64,000 nucleotides of DNA from Streptomyces harenosi (GTDB taxonomy: Bacteria > Actinomycetota > Actinomycetes > Streptomycetales > Streptomycetaceae), in assembly GCF_011008945.1 (NCBI RefSeq), contig NZ_WYCT01000001.1:1-64000 (forward strand), written 5' to 3'. Positions 1 through 10,900 of this stretch are shown piece by piece. The notes below the pieces were generated by a model that saw nothing but the letters and a program-made list of their open reading frames with translations, ran no database searches and had not been told where the DNA came from. Position numbers and translations under genes: made by a program. The stretch's first letter is position 1; each line of letters begins with the position of its first letter.

Positions 1-1
1 C

Positions 2-3000
2 CCCGCCCCCGTCCGCCTCCTGGCCGCCGTGACGCACGCCCACCACCTCCGCGTCGTGCAGCCCCGGGCCGGTCACCGCCACGCCGTCCTCCACCCCTTC
101 GAGACCGAGACCGTCACCCACCACTACGAACTGCACCTGCGCGCTCCCGAACCCCCCGACCCGAGGATCGTCCACACCCTCAACGTCACCGTCGACGCCC
201 ACGGGAACGTCCTTCAGTCCGTCACCGTCGCCTACCCCCGCGCCCGGCCGGCCCCCCTCGCCGATCCCCTGCTGCCCCCCGGCACCGAGACGCTGGTCTC
301 CGCCGTGCAGGCCGAGCCGCACGCCGTCTACACCGAGCACCGCACCACCGACCCGCTCCCGCCCGACCCCGACCGGTACCGCCTCCCCCTGCCCTGCGAG
401 ACGCGCACCCACGAGCTGACCGGGGTCGGCCCGGCGCAGGCGGGCGACGGACGCCGGTTCACCCTGGAAGGGCTGCGCCGGTTCCGGCTCGGCGAGCGGT
501 ACCAGACCGGCGGGACCCCGGTGCCCGAGATCGACCACCACCGACTGCCCGACCGGACGACCCCGCAGAAGCGGCTGCTCGAACTGGTCCGGACCCTGTA
601 CTACGACGAGACGCTCACCGCGCCCCTGCCCCTGGGCGGTCTGACCGCGCGGGCCCTGCCGTACGGGACGTACACCCTGGCCTGGACCGACACGCTGCTG
701 ACGGCGATCCTCGGCGACAAGGCGACCCCCGACGTCCTGGCCGCGGCGGCGGACCGTGCGACCAGCGGCCACCTCAGCGGCCCGGACGCAGTCCGGCTCC
801 TCGGCCAGGACGCCGCCGGCCGGTACTGGCGCTGCTCGGGAGGGACCGGGTACGACGCCGGCGCGGCGCGCCGGTTCTTCCTGCCCGACCGGTGGAGCGA
901 CCCGTTCGGCAACGTCACCCGCCTGGCGTACGACCCGTACGGCCTCTCCCTGACGGCGACCACCGACCCGCTCGGCAACCGCACCGACGTGCTCGTCCAC
1001 GACTACCGCGTCATGGCGCCGTCCGCGGTGCGCGACCCCAACGGCCACCGGGTGGAGGTCCGGTTCGACGCCCTGGGCCTCCCGGCCGCCGACGCCCGCA
1101 GCGCCGCGGACGGCTCCGGCGACCACCTCGACGGATTCGACCCCGCCCATCTCAACCCCGAGCTCCCCGCCCTCACCCGGTTCTTCGTCACCGACGACTA
1201 CGACCCCGCCGCCGCCCGCGGTCTTCTCCTCGGAGCGAGCAACCGGTGGGTCTTCCACTTCGGCGAGGAACTCCGCGACGGCGAGGTCCTGTGGGCCCGT
1301 CATCCGCCCTGCACCGCCGCGCTCACCCGGGAGAGCCACGCCCACGAGCAGCCGGACGGCCCGCTGCGGGCGGCCTTCCTCCATACGGACGGCCTCGGCA
1401 ACACCCTGGTGAGAAAGGTGCAGGCCGAACCGGAGGAGCCGGGCGGTCCGCTGCGCTGGATCGCCGACGGCAAGACCGTCGTCAACAACAAGGGCAACCC
1501 GGTCAAGCGGTACGAGCCGTACTTCAGCCCGCCCGAGAGCGGGCACCGCTTCGAGGAGCCCGCCGAACACGGCGTCACCTCGCTGTACTTCTACGACGCG
1601 ATGGGGCGGCTGGTCCGCACCGAGCTCCCCGACGGCAGCCACCACCGTGTCGAGTACGCGCCCTGGCACGTCACCGACCACGACCAGAACGACACCGTCC
1701 TGGAGCCGGGGAACGGCTGGTACGCGCGGATGAGCACCTCCGCCCTGCCCGCCGAACGCCGGGCGGCCCGGCTGGCCGCCGCCCACGCCGCCACCCCCGG
1801 ACGCGTCCTGCTCGACGGCCTGGGTCACACCTTCCTGACGATCGCCCACAACCGCGTCGACGGCGTCGACGAGAAACACGTCACCTTCACCCGCCGCGAC
1901 ATCGAGGGGACCGCGCTGTGGATCCAGGACCCCCGCGGCAACCGGGTGGTCCAGCACACCGTCCCGCCCCTGCCGCCCGGCCCGCACGCTCTCGACGACG
2001 CGCAGAACCTGTCCCCGAGCGGCTTCAGCCCCGGCTACGACCTCGTCGGCGGCCCGCTGTTCGAGCGCAGCCCGGACTCCGGCGACCGCTGGATGCTGCG
2101 CGACGCGGTGGACGCCCCGCTGTTCAGCTGGAACGGCCGGGGCTTTCGCACCCGCACCACCTACGACGCCCTGCGCCGCCCGGTGGGCTCCTACGTCACC
2201 GCGACCGGCGACACCACCCCCTCGGGCGCCCCGCGCGACCCGGCTCAGCCACTCGGCACCGAGGTGCTGGTCGAGTACCGCGTCTACGGCGAGACGCACC
2301 CCGAGGCGGGCCGCAACCTGCGCGGCCGGACCTTCCAGGTCTACGACGGCGCGGGCGTGACGACCACCGAGCGGTACGACTTCAAGGGCAACCCGCTCGC
2401 CACCGCCCGCCGCTTCGCCCGCGACCACACCGGCACGCCGGACTGGTCGGCCCTGGCCCCGCTCACCGACCCCGACCGGATCGCCGAGGCCGCCGAACCG
2501 CTCCTCGACCCGGACCCGCCGCAGACCACGAGCAGCACCTACGACGCCCTCGAACGCCGGATCGAGACCACCGCCCCCGACGGCAGCGTCACCCGCCGCT
2601 CGTACAACGCCTCCGGCCTGCTCGACGGGATCCAGTCACGGCTGCGGGGCGCCGCCACGGCCACCGCCTTCGTCACCGGTGTCACCTACGACGCCCAAGG
2701 CCGCCGCACCCTCGTCACCTACGGCAACGGGGCCCGCACCACCTACACCTACGACCCGTTCACGTTCCGCCTCACCGGAACGCGCACGACCCGGCCGGCC
2801 GACCCCGACACCACCGCCTCGCTGCTGTTCGCGCACCCGTCCGTGGTGCAGGACCTGCGCTGCACCCACGACCCGGTCGGCAACGTCACCCGAGTCGAGG
2901 ACGCCTCGCTCGCGCCGGTCGCGGGCGTCGGCACCGCTCGCGACTACACCTACGACGCGCTCTACCGGCTGGTCGCCGCCAGTGGCCGCGAACACTCCGG

Positions 3001-4861
3001 CCAGACCGCCTTCCTGCTCACCCCGGCCGACTCCCGCCACCGGGACTACCCCTTCACCGGTGCCCGGATCCACCCGCACGACCTCCAGGGCCTGCGCGGC
3101 TACGTCGAGCGCTACCGCTACGACTCCGTCGGCAACCTCATGCACCTCGCCCACCACGAGGGCACCGACGCCGACGCCCCGGGCCCCGTCCTGTGGCGGC
3201 GCCACCACCAGTACGCCCTCGACGGCAACCGGCTCCTCGCCACCAGCCTCCCGGGCGAGAGCGGCGGCCTGCCCGACTACACGACGGAAGGCGGCTACGG
3301 CGCCCGGTACGGCCACGACGCCCACGGCAACACCACCCGGATGCCGCACCTGCCGCTGATGCGCTGGGACCACGGCGACCGACTGGCCGCCACCGCGCGG
3401 CAGGTGGTGAACGACGGCACGCCCGAGACGACGTACCACGTCTACGACGCCGCCGGCGAACGGGCCCGCAAGGTCACCGTCACCGCGACCGGCGCACTCA
3501 AGAGCGAGCGCCGCTACCTGGGCGGTTTCGAGGTGTACCGCGAGTACGGCGCGGGCGGCACGGTCCTGGTCCGCGAGACCCTGCACCTCGGCGACGACGG
3601 CCAGCGCGTCGCCCTCGTCGAGACGGCCACCCTCCCCGCCGGCCGGCCCGCGATCCGCTACCAGGTCACCGACCACCAAGAGTCCGCCTGCGTCGAACTC
3701 GACGAGCACGGCGCCCTGGTGAGCTACGAGGAGTACCACCCCTATGGCACCACCGCCTTCCAGACCGGACGCAGCGCCGCCGAGACCGGCCTCAAGCGCT
3801 ACCGCCACACCGGCAAGGAACGCGACGACGAGACCGGCCTCGCCTACCACGGCGCCCGCCACTACGCGCCCTGGCTGGGCCGTTGGACGAGCTGCGACCC
3901 GGCGGGGCTGGTGGACGGGCCGTGCCCCTACGCGTACGCGCGGTGCGCACCGGTGCGGTACCACGACCCGGACGGCCGGCAGTCGGCCGAGGAGGCGGAG
4001 AAGATCGCCGCCGCGGCGGCGGCCGCCGCACCCGCGCTGCGCGCCTCCGGGATCTATCTGCGGGTCGCTCCGGCGCAGGCCAAGATCGGTGTGGTCCTCC
4101 CCCTGTTCGTCGCCGCCGTGATCGCCGGCTACGTCTACTTCACCTACGAGGCGGGCAAGTCCCGCGATCTGATGCTCGACCCGAACAAGCCCCAGCCCAA
4201 GGTGGTCCCGCCGCCGCCCACCGCCCCCGACCCCGGCACGGAGAAGATCCACGGCAACTGGGTGGACGGCACGTTCGTCCCGGGCGTCCCGAAGACCCCC
4301 GACCCGGCGCCGACGCCCCGGACCGCGGCGGGAGGATCCGGCGAGCCACCGGACAAGGGCGCTACGACGACCACGCGGCAGCCCGCGGCCCCGCGCAGGG
4401 TTCCGCCGCGCCCGTCGGACGACTGGCTCGAGCGACGCGGTCAGGAAGCGGCGCGGCGCAAGCAGGCGGACGAGGCCGCCCGGCAGCAGTTCTTCCAGTC
4501 GGGCCGCCGGCCGGAGAAGATCGTGGAGAAGCCCGAGGGCCACCACATCGCCACGGACAAGAGCAACGAGTTCACGCCCAAGTTCGAGACCATCTTCGAG
4601 CGGGCCGGCGTCCCCGGCCAGCCCGCCCTGTCGGTCAGGTACTCCGAGGAGAACCTCGTCTCGATCGAGGACCACGAGGGGCCGCACGGCAAGGCCTACA
4701 ACAGTCTCGTGCTGCGCAGGCTGGAGGCGGCCGTCGAGGGAAAGCAGCCCTACACGCAGGAGTACCGCGACGCCCTGATCGGAGAACTCAACGCCCTGAG
4801 GAGGGAACTGGCCAAGAAAGGCTCGGACCTCAACGACATGGTCACCAAGCGCAGACGGTGA
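2..4861 (+). CDS. TcB-TcC (Rhs) toxin complex protein with AHH-type nuclease tail, 5' end outside window
   Basis: The reading frame is open through the left edge, so the 5' part is missing; the GTG at 29 is internal. The first 90 residues resemble the TcdB middle/C-terminal region (HHLRVVQPR, then YELHLR). A long Rhs/YD-repeat shell follows to about residue 1320, closing with the usual Rhs core signature (YHGARHYAPWLGRW, then a DPDG motif). Beyond it lies a variable tail: a hydrophobic stretch near 1350-1376, a proline-rich linker, and a nuclease-like domain near 1500-1590 with GHHIATDKS and HEGPHGKAYN, as in AHH/HNH-family toxins. In known Tc toxins the B-C cocoon encloses the tail and delivers it through TcA. 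The cargo here is inferred to be a DNase or RNase. The gene converges on tcA 42 bp downstream. Confidence 0.88.
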   Translation, partial: PAPVRLLAAVTHAHHLRVVQPRAGHRHAVLHPFETETVTHHYELHLRAPEPPDPRIVHTLNVTVDAHGNVLQSVTVAYPRARPAPLADPLLPPGTETLVSAVQAEPHAVYTEHRTTDPLPPDPDRYRLPLPCETRTHELTGVGPAQAGDGRRFTLEGLRRFRLGERYQTGGTPVPEIDHHRLPDRTTPQKRLLELVRTLYYDETLTAPLPLGGLTARALPYGTYTLAWTDTLLTAILGDKATPDVLAAAADRATSGHLSGPDAVRLLGQDAAGRYWRCSGGTGYDAGAARRFFLPDRWSDPFGNVTRLAYDPYGLSLTATTDPLGNRTDVLVHDYRVMAPSAVRDPNGHRVEVRFDALGLPAADARSAADGSGDHLDGFDPAHLNPELPALTRFFVTDDYDPAAARGLLLGASNRWVFHFGEELRDGEVLWARHPPCTAALTRESHAHEQPDGPLRAAFLHTDGLGNTLVRKVQAEPEEPGGPLRWIADGKTVVNNKGNPVKRYEPYFSPPESGHRFEEPAEHGVTSLYFYDAMGRLVRTELPDGSHHRVEYAPWHVTDHDQNDTVLEPGNGWYARMSTSALPAERRAARLAAAHAATPGRVLLDGLGHTFLTIAHNRVDGVDEKHVTFTRRDIEGTALWIQDPRGNRVVQHTVPPLPPGPHALDDAQNLSPSGFSPGYDLVGGPLFERSPDSGDRWMLRDAVDAPLFSWNGRGFRTRTTYDALRRPVGSYVTATGDTTPSGAPRDPAQPLGTEVLVEYRVYGETHPEAGRNLRGRTFQVYDGAGVTTTERYDFKGNPLATARRFARDHTGTPDWSALAPLTDPDRIAEAAEPLLDPDPPQTTSSTYDALERRIETTAPDGSVTRRSYNASGLLDGIQSRLRGAATATAFVTGVTYDAQGRRTLVTYGNGARTTYTYDPFTFRLTGTRTTRPADPDTTASLLFAHPSVVQDLRCTHDPVGNVTRVEDASLAPVAGVGTARDYTYDALYRLVAASGREHSGQTAFLLTPADSRHRDYPFTGARIHPHDLQGLRGYVERYRYDSVGNLMHLAHHEGTDADAPGPVLWRRHHQYALDGNRLLATSLPGESGGLPDYTTEGGYGARYGHDAHGNTTRMPHLPLMRWDHGDRLAATARQVVNDGTPETTYHVYDAAGERARKVTVTATGALKSERRYLGGFEVYREYGAGGTVLVRETLHLGDDGQRVALVETATLPAGRPAIRYQVTDHQESACVELDEHGALVSYEEYHPYGTTAFQTGRSAAETGLKRYRHTGKERDDETGLAYHGARHYAPWLGRWTSCDPAGLVDGPCPYAYARCAPVRYHDPDGRQSAEEAEKIAAAAAAAAPALRASGIYLRVAPAQAKIGVVLPLFVAAVIAGYVYFTYEAGKSRDLMLDPNKPQPKVVPPPPTAPDPGTEKIHGNWVDGTFVPGVPKTPDPAPTPRTAAGGSGEPPDKGATTTTRQPAAPRRVPPRPSDDWLERRGQEAARRKQADEAARQQFFQSGRRPEKIVEKPEGHHIATDKSNEFTPKFETIFERAGVPGQPALSVRYSEENLVSIEDHEGPHGKAYNSLVLRRLEAAVEGKQPYTQEYRDALIGELNALRRELAKKGSDLNDMVTKRRR

Positions 4862-4862
4862 G

Positions 4863-4892
4863 CGGGCGGGGGCGGTGCCGCACCGCCCGCCC
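4863..4892. terminator. bidirectional hairpin between convergent Tc genes
   Basis: The 41-bp gap between the two stop codons is an imperfect GC-only inverted repeat with GGGCGGTG and CACCGCCC around a 3-nt loop, with further pairing outward after mismatches. It has no T tract, as is usual in Streptomyces. Position and symmetry suggest it terminates both genes. Confidence 0.5.
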
Positions 4893-4902
4893 CCGCCGCC
4901 CG

Positions 4903-7900
4903 TCACGCCACCCGCGTCACCTCGTACCGCCACACCAGCAGCAGGTCCACCACCGCGTCCGGGTTCAGCCCCCCGTCCTTGCGCAGCAACGGGTCCAGGC
5001 CCTCGAACGGCATGGCCAGCAGCCAGTCCCGGTCCTGCTCCGCGACCCGCCCCTCCACGTCGAAGACCGCGCGCGGCTGGCCGTTCAGGTCCGGGTCGGC
5101 GGTGAGCGGGGCCGGGGTGGCCGTGCCCTCGGGGGACGTCAGCGTCACCGTGAGATCCGCGGTGCCGTCGCCATAGCAGTCCACGTACCGCCGGGACCCG
5201 TCCGGGACGAGGTCCGTGGAGAGCACGAGGACCACCTGCGGATCGGCCAGCGCGATGGCGTCGCCACCGAACAGGTGCGGGAACCAGCGCCTGGACACGG
5301 GGAACCGCAGCGTCGGGCCGGTCCCGCTGACGAACCGGTACCACTGGTCGCCCAGCTCCCGCCGGGCGCTGAACGCGCGCAGCAGGCCCTTGCCGCCGTG
5401 CGCGTGGAGCCAGCCGTTGAGACCGTCCCGCAGCTCGGCGACGGCCCGGCCGGCGAACTCCGTTCCGCCGTCCCGCGCCGTGTACCGCAGGTGCATGACG
5501 ACATCCGCGATCGACTCGTGGTCGAACTGCCGGAACTCCCGCGGCAGGCTCAGCCGCCACTCGCCGATGACGCCCGCCCCCTCGAAGGGCAGGAACCGCT
5601 CGTCGCGCAGATTGGTCTCGAACAGCCCGCTGTCGTCCTGCCCGGTGCTGGTCACCACCGACCGGACCGGCCCCGCGTAGTCCCGGAACCGGGCGTCCGG
5701 CGTCTGCCGCGCATAGCGGTTGCCCGGCAGGCGGGGATCGGTCCGCACACTGCTCCGCAGCAGCGTGGCCGTCAGGTTCACACCGGTGTACGGGCCCGCG
5801 ACGCAGGGCACGGTGAAGCTCACCGTCTTGATCCGGCGCAGATAGTGGCCGGGCGTGTCCAGGTCGAACAGGGCCTCCGGCAGTGACACGTAACAGGTAC
5901 CGGTCTCCTTCAGCGCCAGCAGCGCGCCCGGGTCGAGCTGCGCCAGGGAGACGGCCTTCGAGAGCTCGAACTCCCGCTCGTTCGCCGCGAGGTACGCGGC
6001 GTCCAGCCGGTTCAGGTCGCTCGCCAGCCGCTCACCCGCGAGGAGGCCCTTGCGGAGCGTGTCCCAGTGGCCGAAGCGCACCAGGGGCGGGCCGTCGACG
6101 CCCAGCTCGTACCGCATCGCCTGCTCGGCCCGCCTGGCCGTCTCGTAGGCCAGTTGGTACGCCTGGAAGTACGAGGTGGAGAGCTGGCCCGCCATCCAGT
6201 CGTACAGCTCCTGGCCGGTGTACTTGTCGTACAGGAAGCGGTCCGCCTCCCGGGTGTGGGCGGCCTGGAGGTCGTGGTTGGCCAGCTCCCGCCGGGCGTT
6301 CTCGTGACGCACCAGCGCCGCCTCGATCTGGGCGTCGTAGCCGGCGATGTCCGAGTCGGCCTGGTCCCGCTGGAACTCCCAGTCCTCCGCGCGCCGCTCG
6401 TACCCGGCGAGCGTCGCTGCCAGCGAGGCCCCGGAGTGCAGCGTCTGGGCGATCTGCGACAGCGAGCCCGACACGCTCTTGAGCGACTCGCCGAGGTTGG
6501 TGCCGCCCCAGGTGGCGCCGATGGTGGTCGGCGAGCCGAGCTTCAGCTCCGGCAGCAGCCGCAGGACGCTGGCCGTCACGTCGACCATCGCCGCGACGGC
6601 CTGGGTGCCGATGCCCGACCAGCTCAGGACCTCGTGCGTCTTCTCCCCGGCGTTCATCTTCTCGCGCGTCGCGTAGTAGTCCCGCCGCTTGCGCGCCGCC
6701 GCCCGCGCCTGCCGCAGCCCGGCGACCGTGTGGGCCGCCTCCGTGACCTGGGCGTCGCGCACCTCCCGCACCGCGTCCAGCAGGGCGGTCTCATGGGTGG
6801 AGCGCAGCCGGGAGAGGGCCTCCGCGTCCCGTTTCTCCAGCGCCGCCAGCAGCAGCGCCCCGAAGGACTGGACCGCGGCGGTGTACTCCCTGGCCTTGGC
6901 GACCATGGTGGTGAAGCGGTAGTGGGGCAGTGGCCCGCCCAGGTCCTCCGGTACGGACGGCAGACCGGCCCCGGCCGCCACCGCGCCGACCAGCAGCCCG
7001 GGTTCGACGGGGGCGCCGAACAGGTCGAACGCACGCTGGACGCCCTCGATGTCCAGGCAGTGCCGGATCTTGTACAGCCGGTCCTCGACCGTGTCCCAGT
7101 AGCCGAGCAGCCTGTCGTTGGGCGGGATGCGGAAGTACGTCAGCCAGCCCAGGCCGAGGCCGGGCGAGATCGTCGCCGGCGGCGGCTGCGTGCCGCCCGC
7201 CGGGATCAGGTGCTCGGCCGCCGTCACCGGGTCGGGCCCCGCCGAGCCGCGCTCGCGCAGCTCGGCGTAGCTCAGCGGCGCCGGCTCGTTCGCCGGCGGT
7301 ACGGCGGCGGGGCGGGGGCCGAGGAGCCCGGTGGCGAGCAGGTACATCTGGGTGGCCAGGTTGACGGACTCCAGGGTGCCCTCGCGGAAGAGCTGGTCGC
7401 CCCAGGAGATCAGGTTGTCCAGGTACCGCATGACGACGGCCTTCTGGTAGGCGGTCGTGCGGTACCGGGCGATCACGTCGGGCTGGAACGGGTTGGCCAG
7501 CCACTCCTCCACCCGGCGCCGCTCGCCCGGGTCGCCCTCCGCGAGACGCCGGAGGATCTCCTCGATCCGCTGCCGCTGGTAGTCCTGCTGGAGACGGAAC
7601 GGCTTGGTGATCCAGTAGCGGGCGGGCGACTCGCCGCCGTCCCGCGCGGTCGGATCGAAGATCTTGTGGAACCACTGCTGCGCCTCGGCGAAGCGCTGGT
7701 TCTCGCTCAGCCGCTGCGCCATGAGCAGCGGGATGTGGAAGAACAGCTCCCAGTTGTAGTCCGCGTATGTGCCCTCCGGGGTGAAGTCCACCTCGTTCTC
7801 CGAGGGCCGTTCGGGCGACACGTTCTCCTGCGGCGCGTACTGGGCGAAGTCGAACATCGGCCATTTCCCCGCGGGGTCGAGCTGGACCGACCGGTCGAAC

Positions 7901-10900
7901 AGGGCCTCGGTGCCGCCTCGGTGGAAGAGGCTGCGGAACAGGTCGACCTGCGGGTGGTACATCGGTGTGAACCGGTACCGGAGCGGGTTGACGCGCAGGT
8001 CGGCCGTGACGTGGTAGGTGCGCGCGCCGTCGGTGAAGGTGGCGGAGTCCAGGTACCACCCTGTCGGCGAGCCGAAGGCGACCGGCAGCTGGATCCGGTA
8101 GAGGTGGCCGCCCTGCGGACTGGCGAGCACCGGATAGCTGCCCCGGAACTCGGTCAGCTCGGGGAGGTGGACCCGGTCGCGGTACTCGGGCGGCAGGTTC
8201 GGGGGGTGGTACTGGACGAACTCGTTGTTGACGTTCAGGGTGTCCGTCGGCGGGTAGAACTTCTGTCCTCTGCCGCCGTGCTGCGGGTCGGTCTCGTGGA
8301 CGAACAGCGAGGGGACGGTGTGCACCGTGCCGGTCCGCAGGCCGAAGCGGAACGCCCCGGAGAAGGTTCCCCGGGCGGGGTCGGGGTTGATGTAACTGGC
8401 GAAGTTGTGGACGGCCCACACCGTCAGCTCCCCGCCGGCGGGGTCGAGCTGCGGGTAGAAGCGGTAGGGGCCCGTGGTCTGGAAGGGGTCGCTCTCGTCC
8501 TCGTCGATCCTCAGCGGCCACTTGATCGTTGTGATCGAGTCCTGGGTGATCCGCTTCGGCTGCCACACGCCGTCGGCGTACTGGGTCCAGTTGAGCTGGA
8601 TCTTCCAGTAGGGGGTGGGCGTGTCGATCGCCGTCTCCGCCCTGTTCTCGTCGGGCAGCGCCGTGATCGCCTTGGCGTCCCCCACCTTGACGAACGTCGG
8701 CCAGAACAGGTGCAGGCGTCCGTTCCACACGACCGGTACCAGGGCCGGTGTGTCGATGTCGAGGTCGATCTTCTCCCAGGGCGTCCACGTCGTCCGGTTC
8801 TTGATCCAGCGGCGGTGGTAGAAGATCCGCGGAGCGGAGTCGGTGCACGCGAACAGATGCGCGACCTCCGTCCCCGTCGAGAACTCGTGGTGGATCCCGC
8901 ACGGGTGGAGCCGGGCCACCGAGTCGAGCCGGTCGAGGTAGTTGCGGTAGACCTCCTCCATGTTCCCGGCGACCACCTCCTTCTGCATCAGCTCGTCGCG
9001 CAGAGCGCGGAAGAAGGGCGACGCGCCCGCCCGCAGATCGGGCTGGAAGTAGTTCTCCGGGTACAGGAAGACCTTCTGGTTCGCCTCCCACAGCCGGTAG
9101 CGCTTCATCCACTCCCACTGTTTCCAGGTGTCGTCGTCGCCGGGCCGCACAGTGCCCTCCACGCCGAGCAGCACCCGCTGGACGAAGAGCTGGACCGTGT
9201 TGATCGCGTGCGCCGTCCGGGTGGTGAGCCGGCAGCTGCTCATCTCGACGTCGAGGAGGTAGTGGCCGTACAGGCCGTTGACGTCGGTCCAGTACGGGTG
9301 TCCGCCGCCGGTGGTCGGCGGGTGCGCGACGAGGTAGGACACCAGCGCGGCCCGCTGCCGCTCGCGCAGGGCGTCCGCCACCGGGACGGCGGCGGTCAGC
9401 CAGTCCTCCGGCGAGTACCGCGCCTTCGCCGCCATCATCGCCGACTGCACGATCTCCGGGGCGAGCCGGGAGGGAATCCAGGCGGCGGCACGCGCCGCCG
9501 ACACCCCGAGCCGGCGCAGCAACGAGAAGGCGGCCCGCAGTTTGGTCAGGCCCCGCTCGTCCCCCAGCTCACCGGGCAGGGCGATCTCCAGCAGGCCGGC
9601 GGCGCACAGGAGCTCCACATCGGTGCGGTCCCACCCGGTCCGCTCGCTGAGGGTGTCGAAGATCCGCTGCCCCGACCCTCCCGGGCCGTGGCCCGCCGCG
9701 AGGACGGCACCCAGGGTCTCCGGGCCGCCCGGCAGCGTGCTCCGCAGGGCGAGCAGGTCCAGCAGCCGCACGAAAGGCCGGTACAGCGGCGAGGCGCCCT
9801 CGACCCGGGCCGGCGGCAGCGACGCGGGATCGAGCCAGCCGGCGCCCGCCGCGTACCCCGCCACCCACGGCAGCTCCGCGCCGGTGACCCGCAGCCGCGT
9901 CAGCACCAGCGCGACCCGGTGCAGCAGCGTCAGGGCGGTGAACTGCACGGGGAAGCCGGTGCGGGTGACGGCCACCGCCGGGTCGCTGCCGACGAAGGCG
10001 GGCGCGAGGAAGTCCAGGACCAGCGGGCCGGGCTCGGACAGGGCCCGCAGCCAGGTGGCGAGCAGGGCGTCCGCCGACGCCGCGTCCAGACCGGTCGCCT
10101 GCCCCAGGTGCAGTTTCACGGTCGTCTCACTGAGCCGCTGCCGCAGCTTCGGCTGGAGGACCGACAGGACGATGCGGAACCGCTCCGCCGGCGTGATCGG
10201 CTCGTCGAACAGCGCGTTCGCGTACGACTCGTCCAGGAACCGGTTCTCCGGTTCCACCGGCTCCTCCTGCGCGCCCTGGAGCAGGTGCGCCGCCTGCTGG
10301 AAGACGGGGTCGCGGGAGGCGGCGGCCAGCGCGTCGATCTCCTCGGAGCTGCGGTGGCCGCGGGAGCACAGGGTCCGGGCCGACGGGTCGTGGAACACCT
10401 TGCCGGCCAGCTCGGGCGGCAGCGCCAGATCGGCGGGCATGGCCTCCAGCGGAGTGCGGTACACCGGGATCTGGCAGGCGTTCATCTGGTGCGTCACGAA
10501 GTCGCGGGGCGCCGAGAACAGCTTCCGTACGCAGATCCCCCACAGTTCGCCCGAGCCGAGGGCGTACATCCGCTCCCGCTGGGCGAGCGTCATCGGGCCG
10601 GTGAAGCGGAGCACGCCCTGTCCGCCGGGACCGGGCTCGAAGCGGACCGGGAGATCGGCGGGGTACGGGCGTGCGCCGATGTCGTTGGCGACCGGCACCT
10701 CGTACACGCCGGCGCCGAGGAGGGTGGTGACCGCCTGCTCCACCCGCGTCGCCTCCCAGCCGAGCAGGGAGAGCTGGTGTCCCGTCAGGACCCCCTTGTC
10801 GTCGCTGGTCTGCTCGGTCTGCTCGTGCACGGCCCGCAGGGCGGAGCGCAGCGAGGCGAGGACCGAGCCGAGGGCCGCCTCGGACGGCACGGCCGAACCC

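Noticed and set aside
892..5886. A very long Arg/Pro-rich plus-strand frame overlapping the TcB-TcC gene
   Set aside because: It is a shadow in another frame; composition is extreme and it runs past the tcC stop into tcA antisense.
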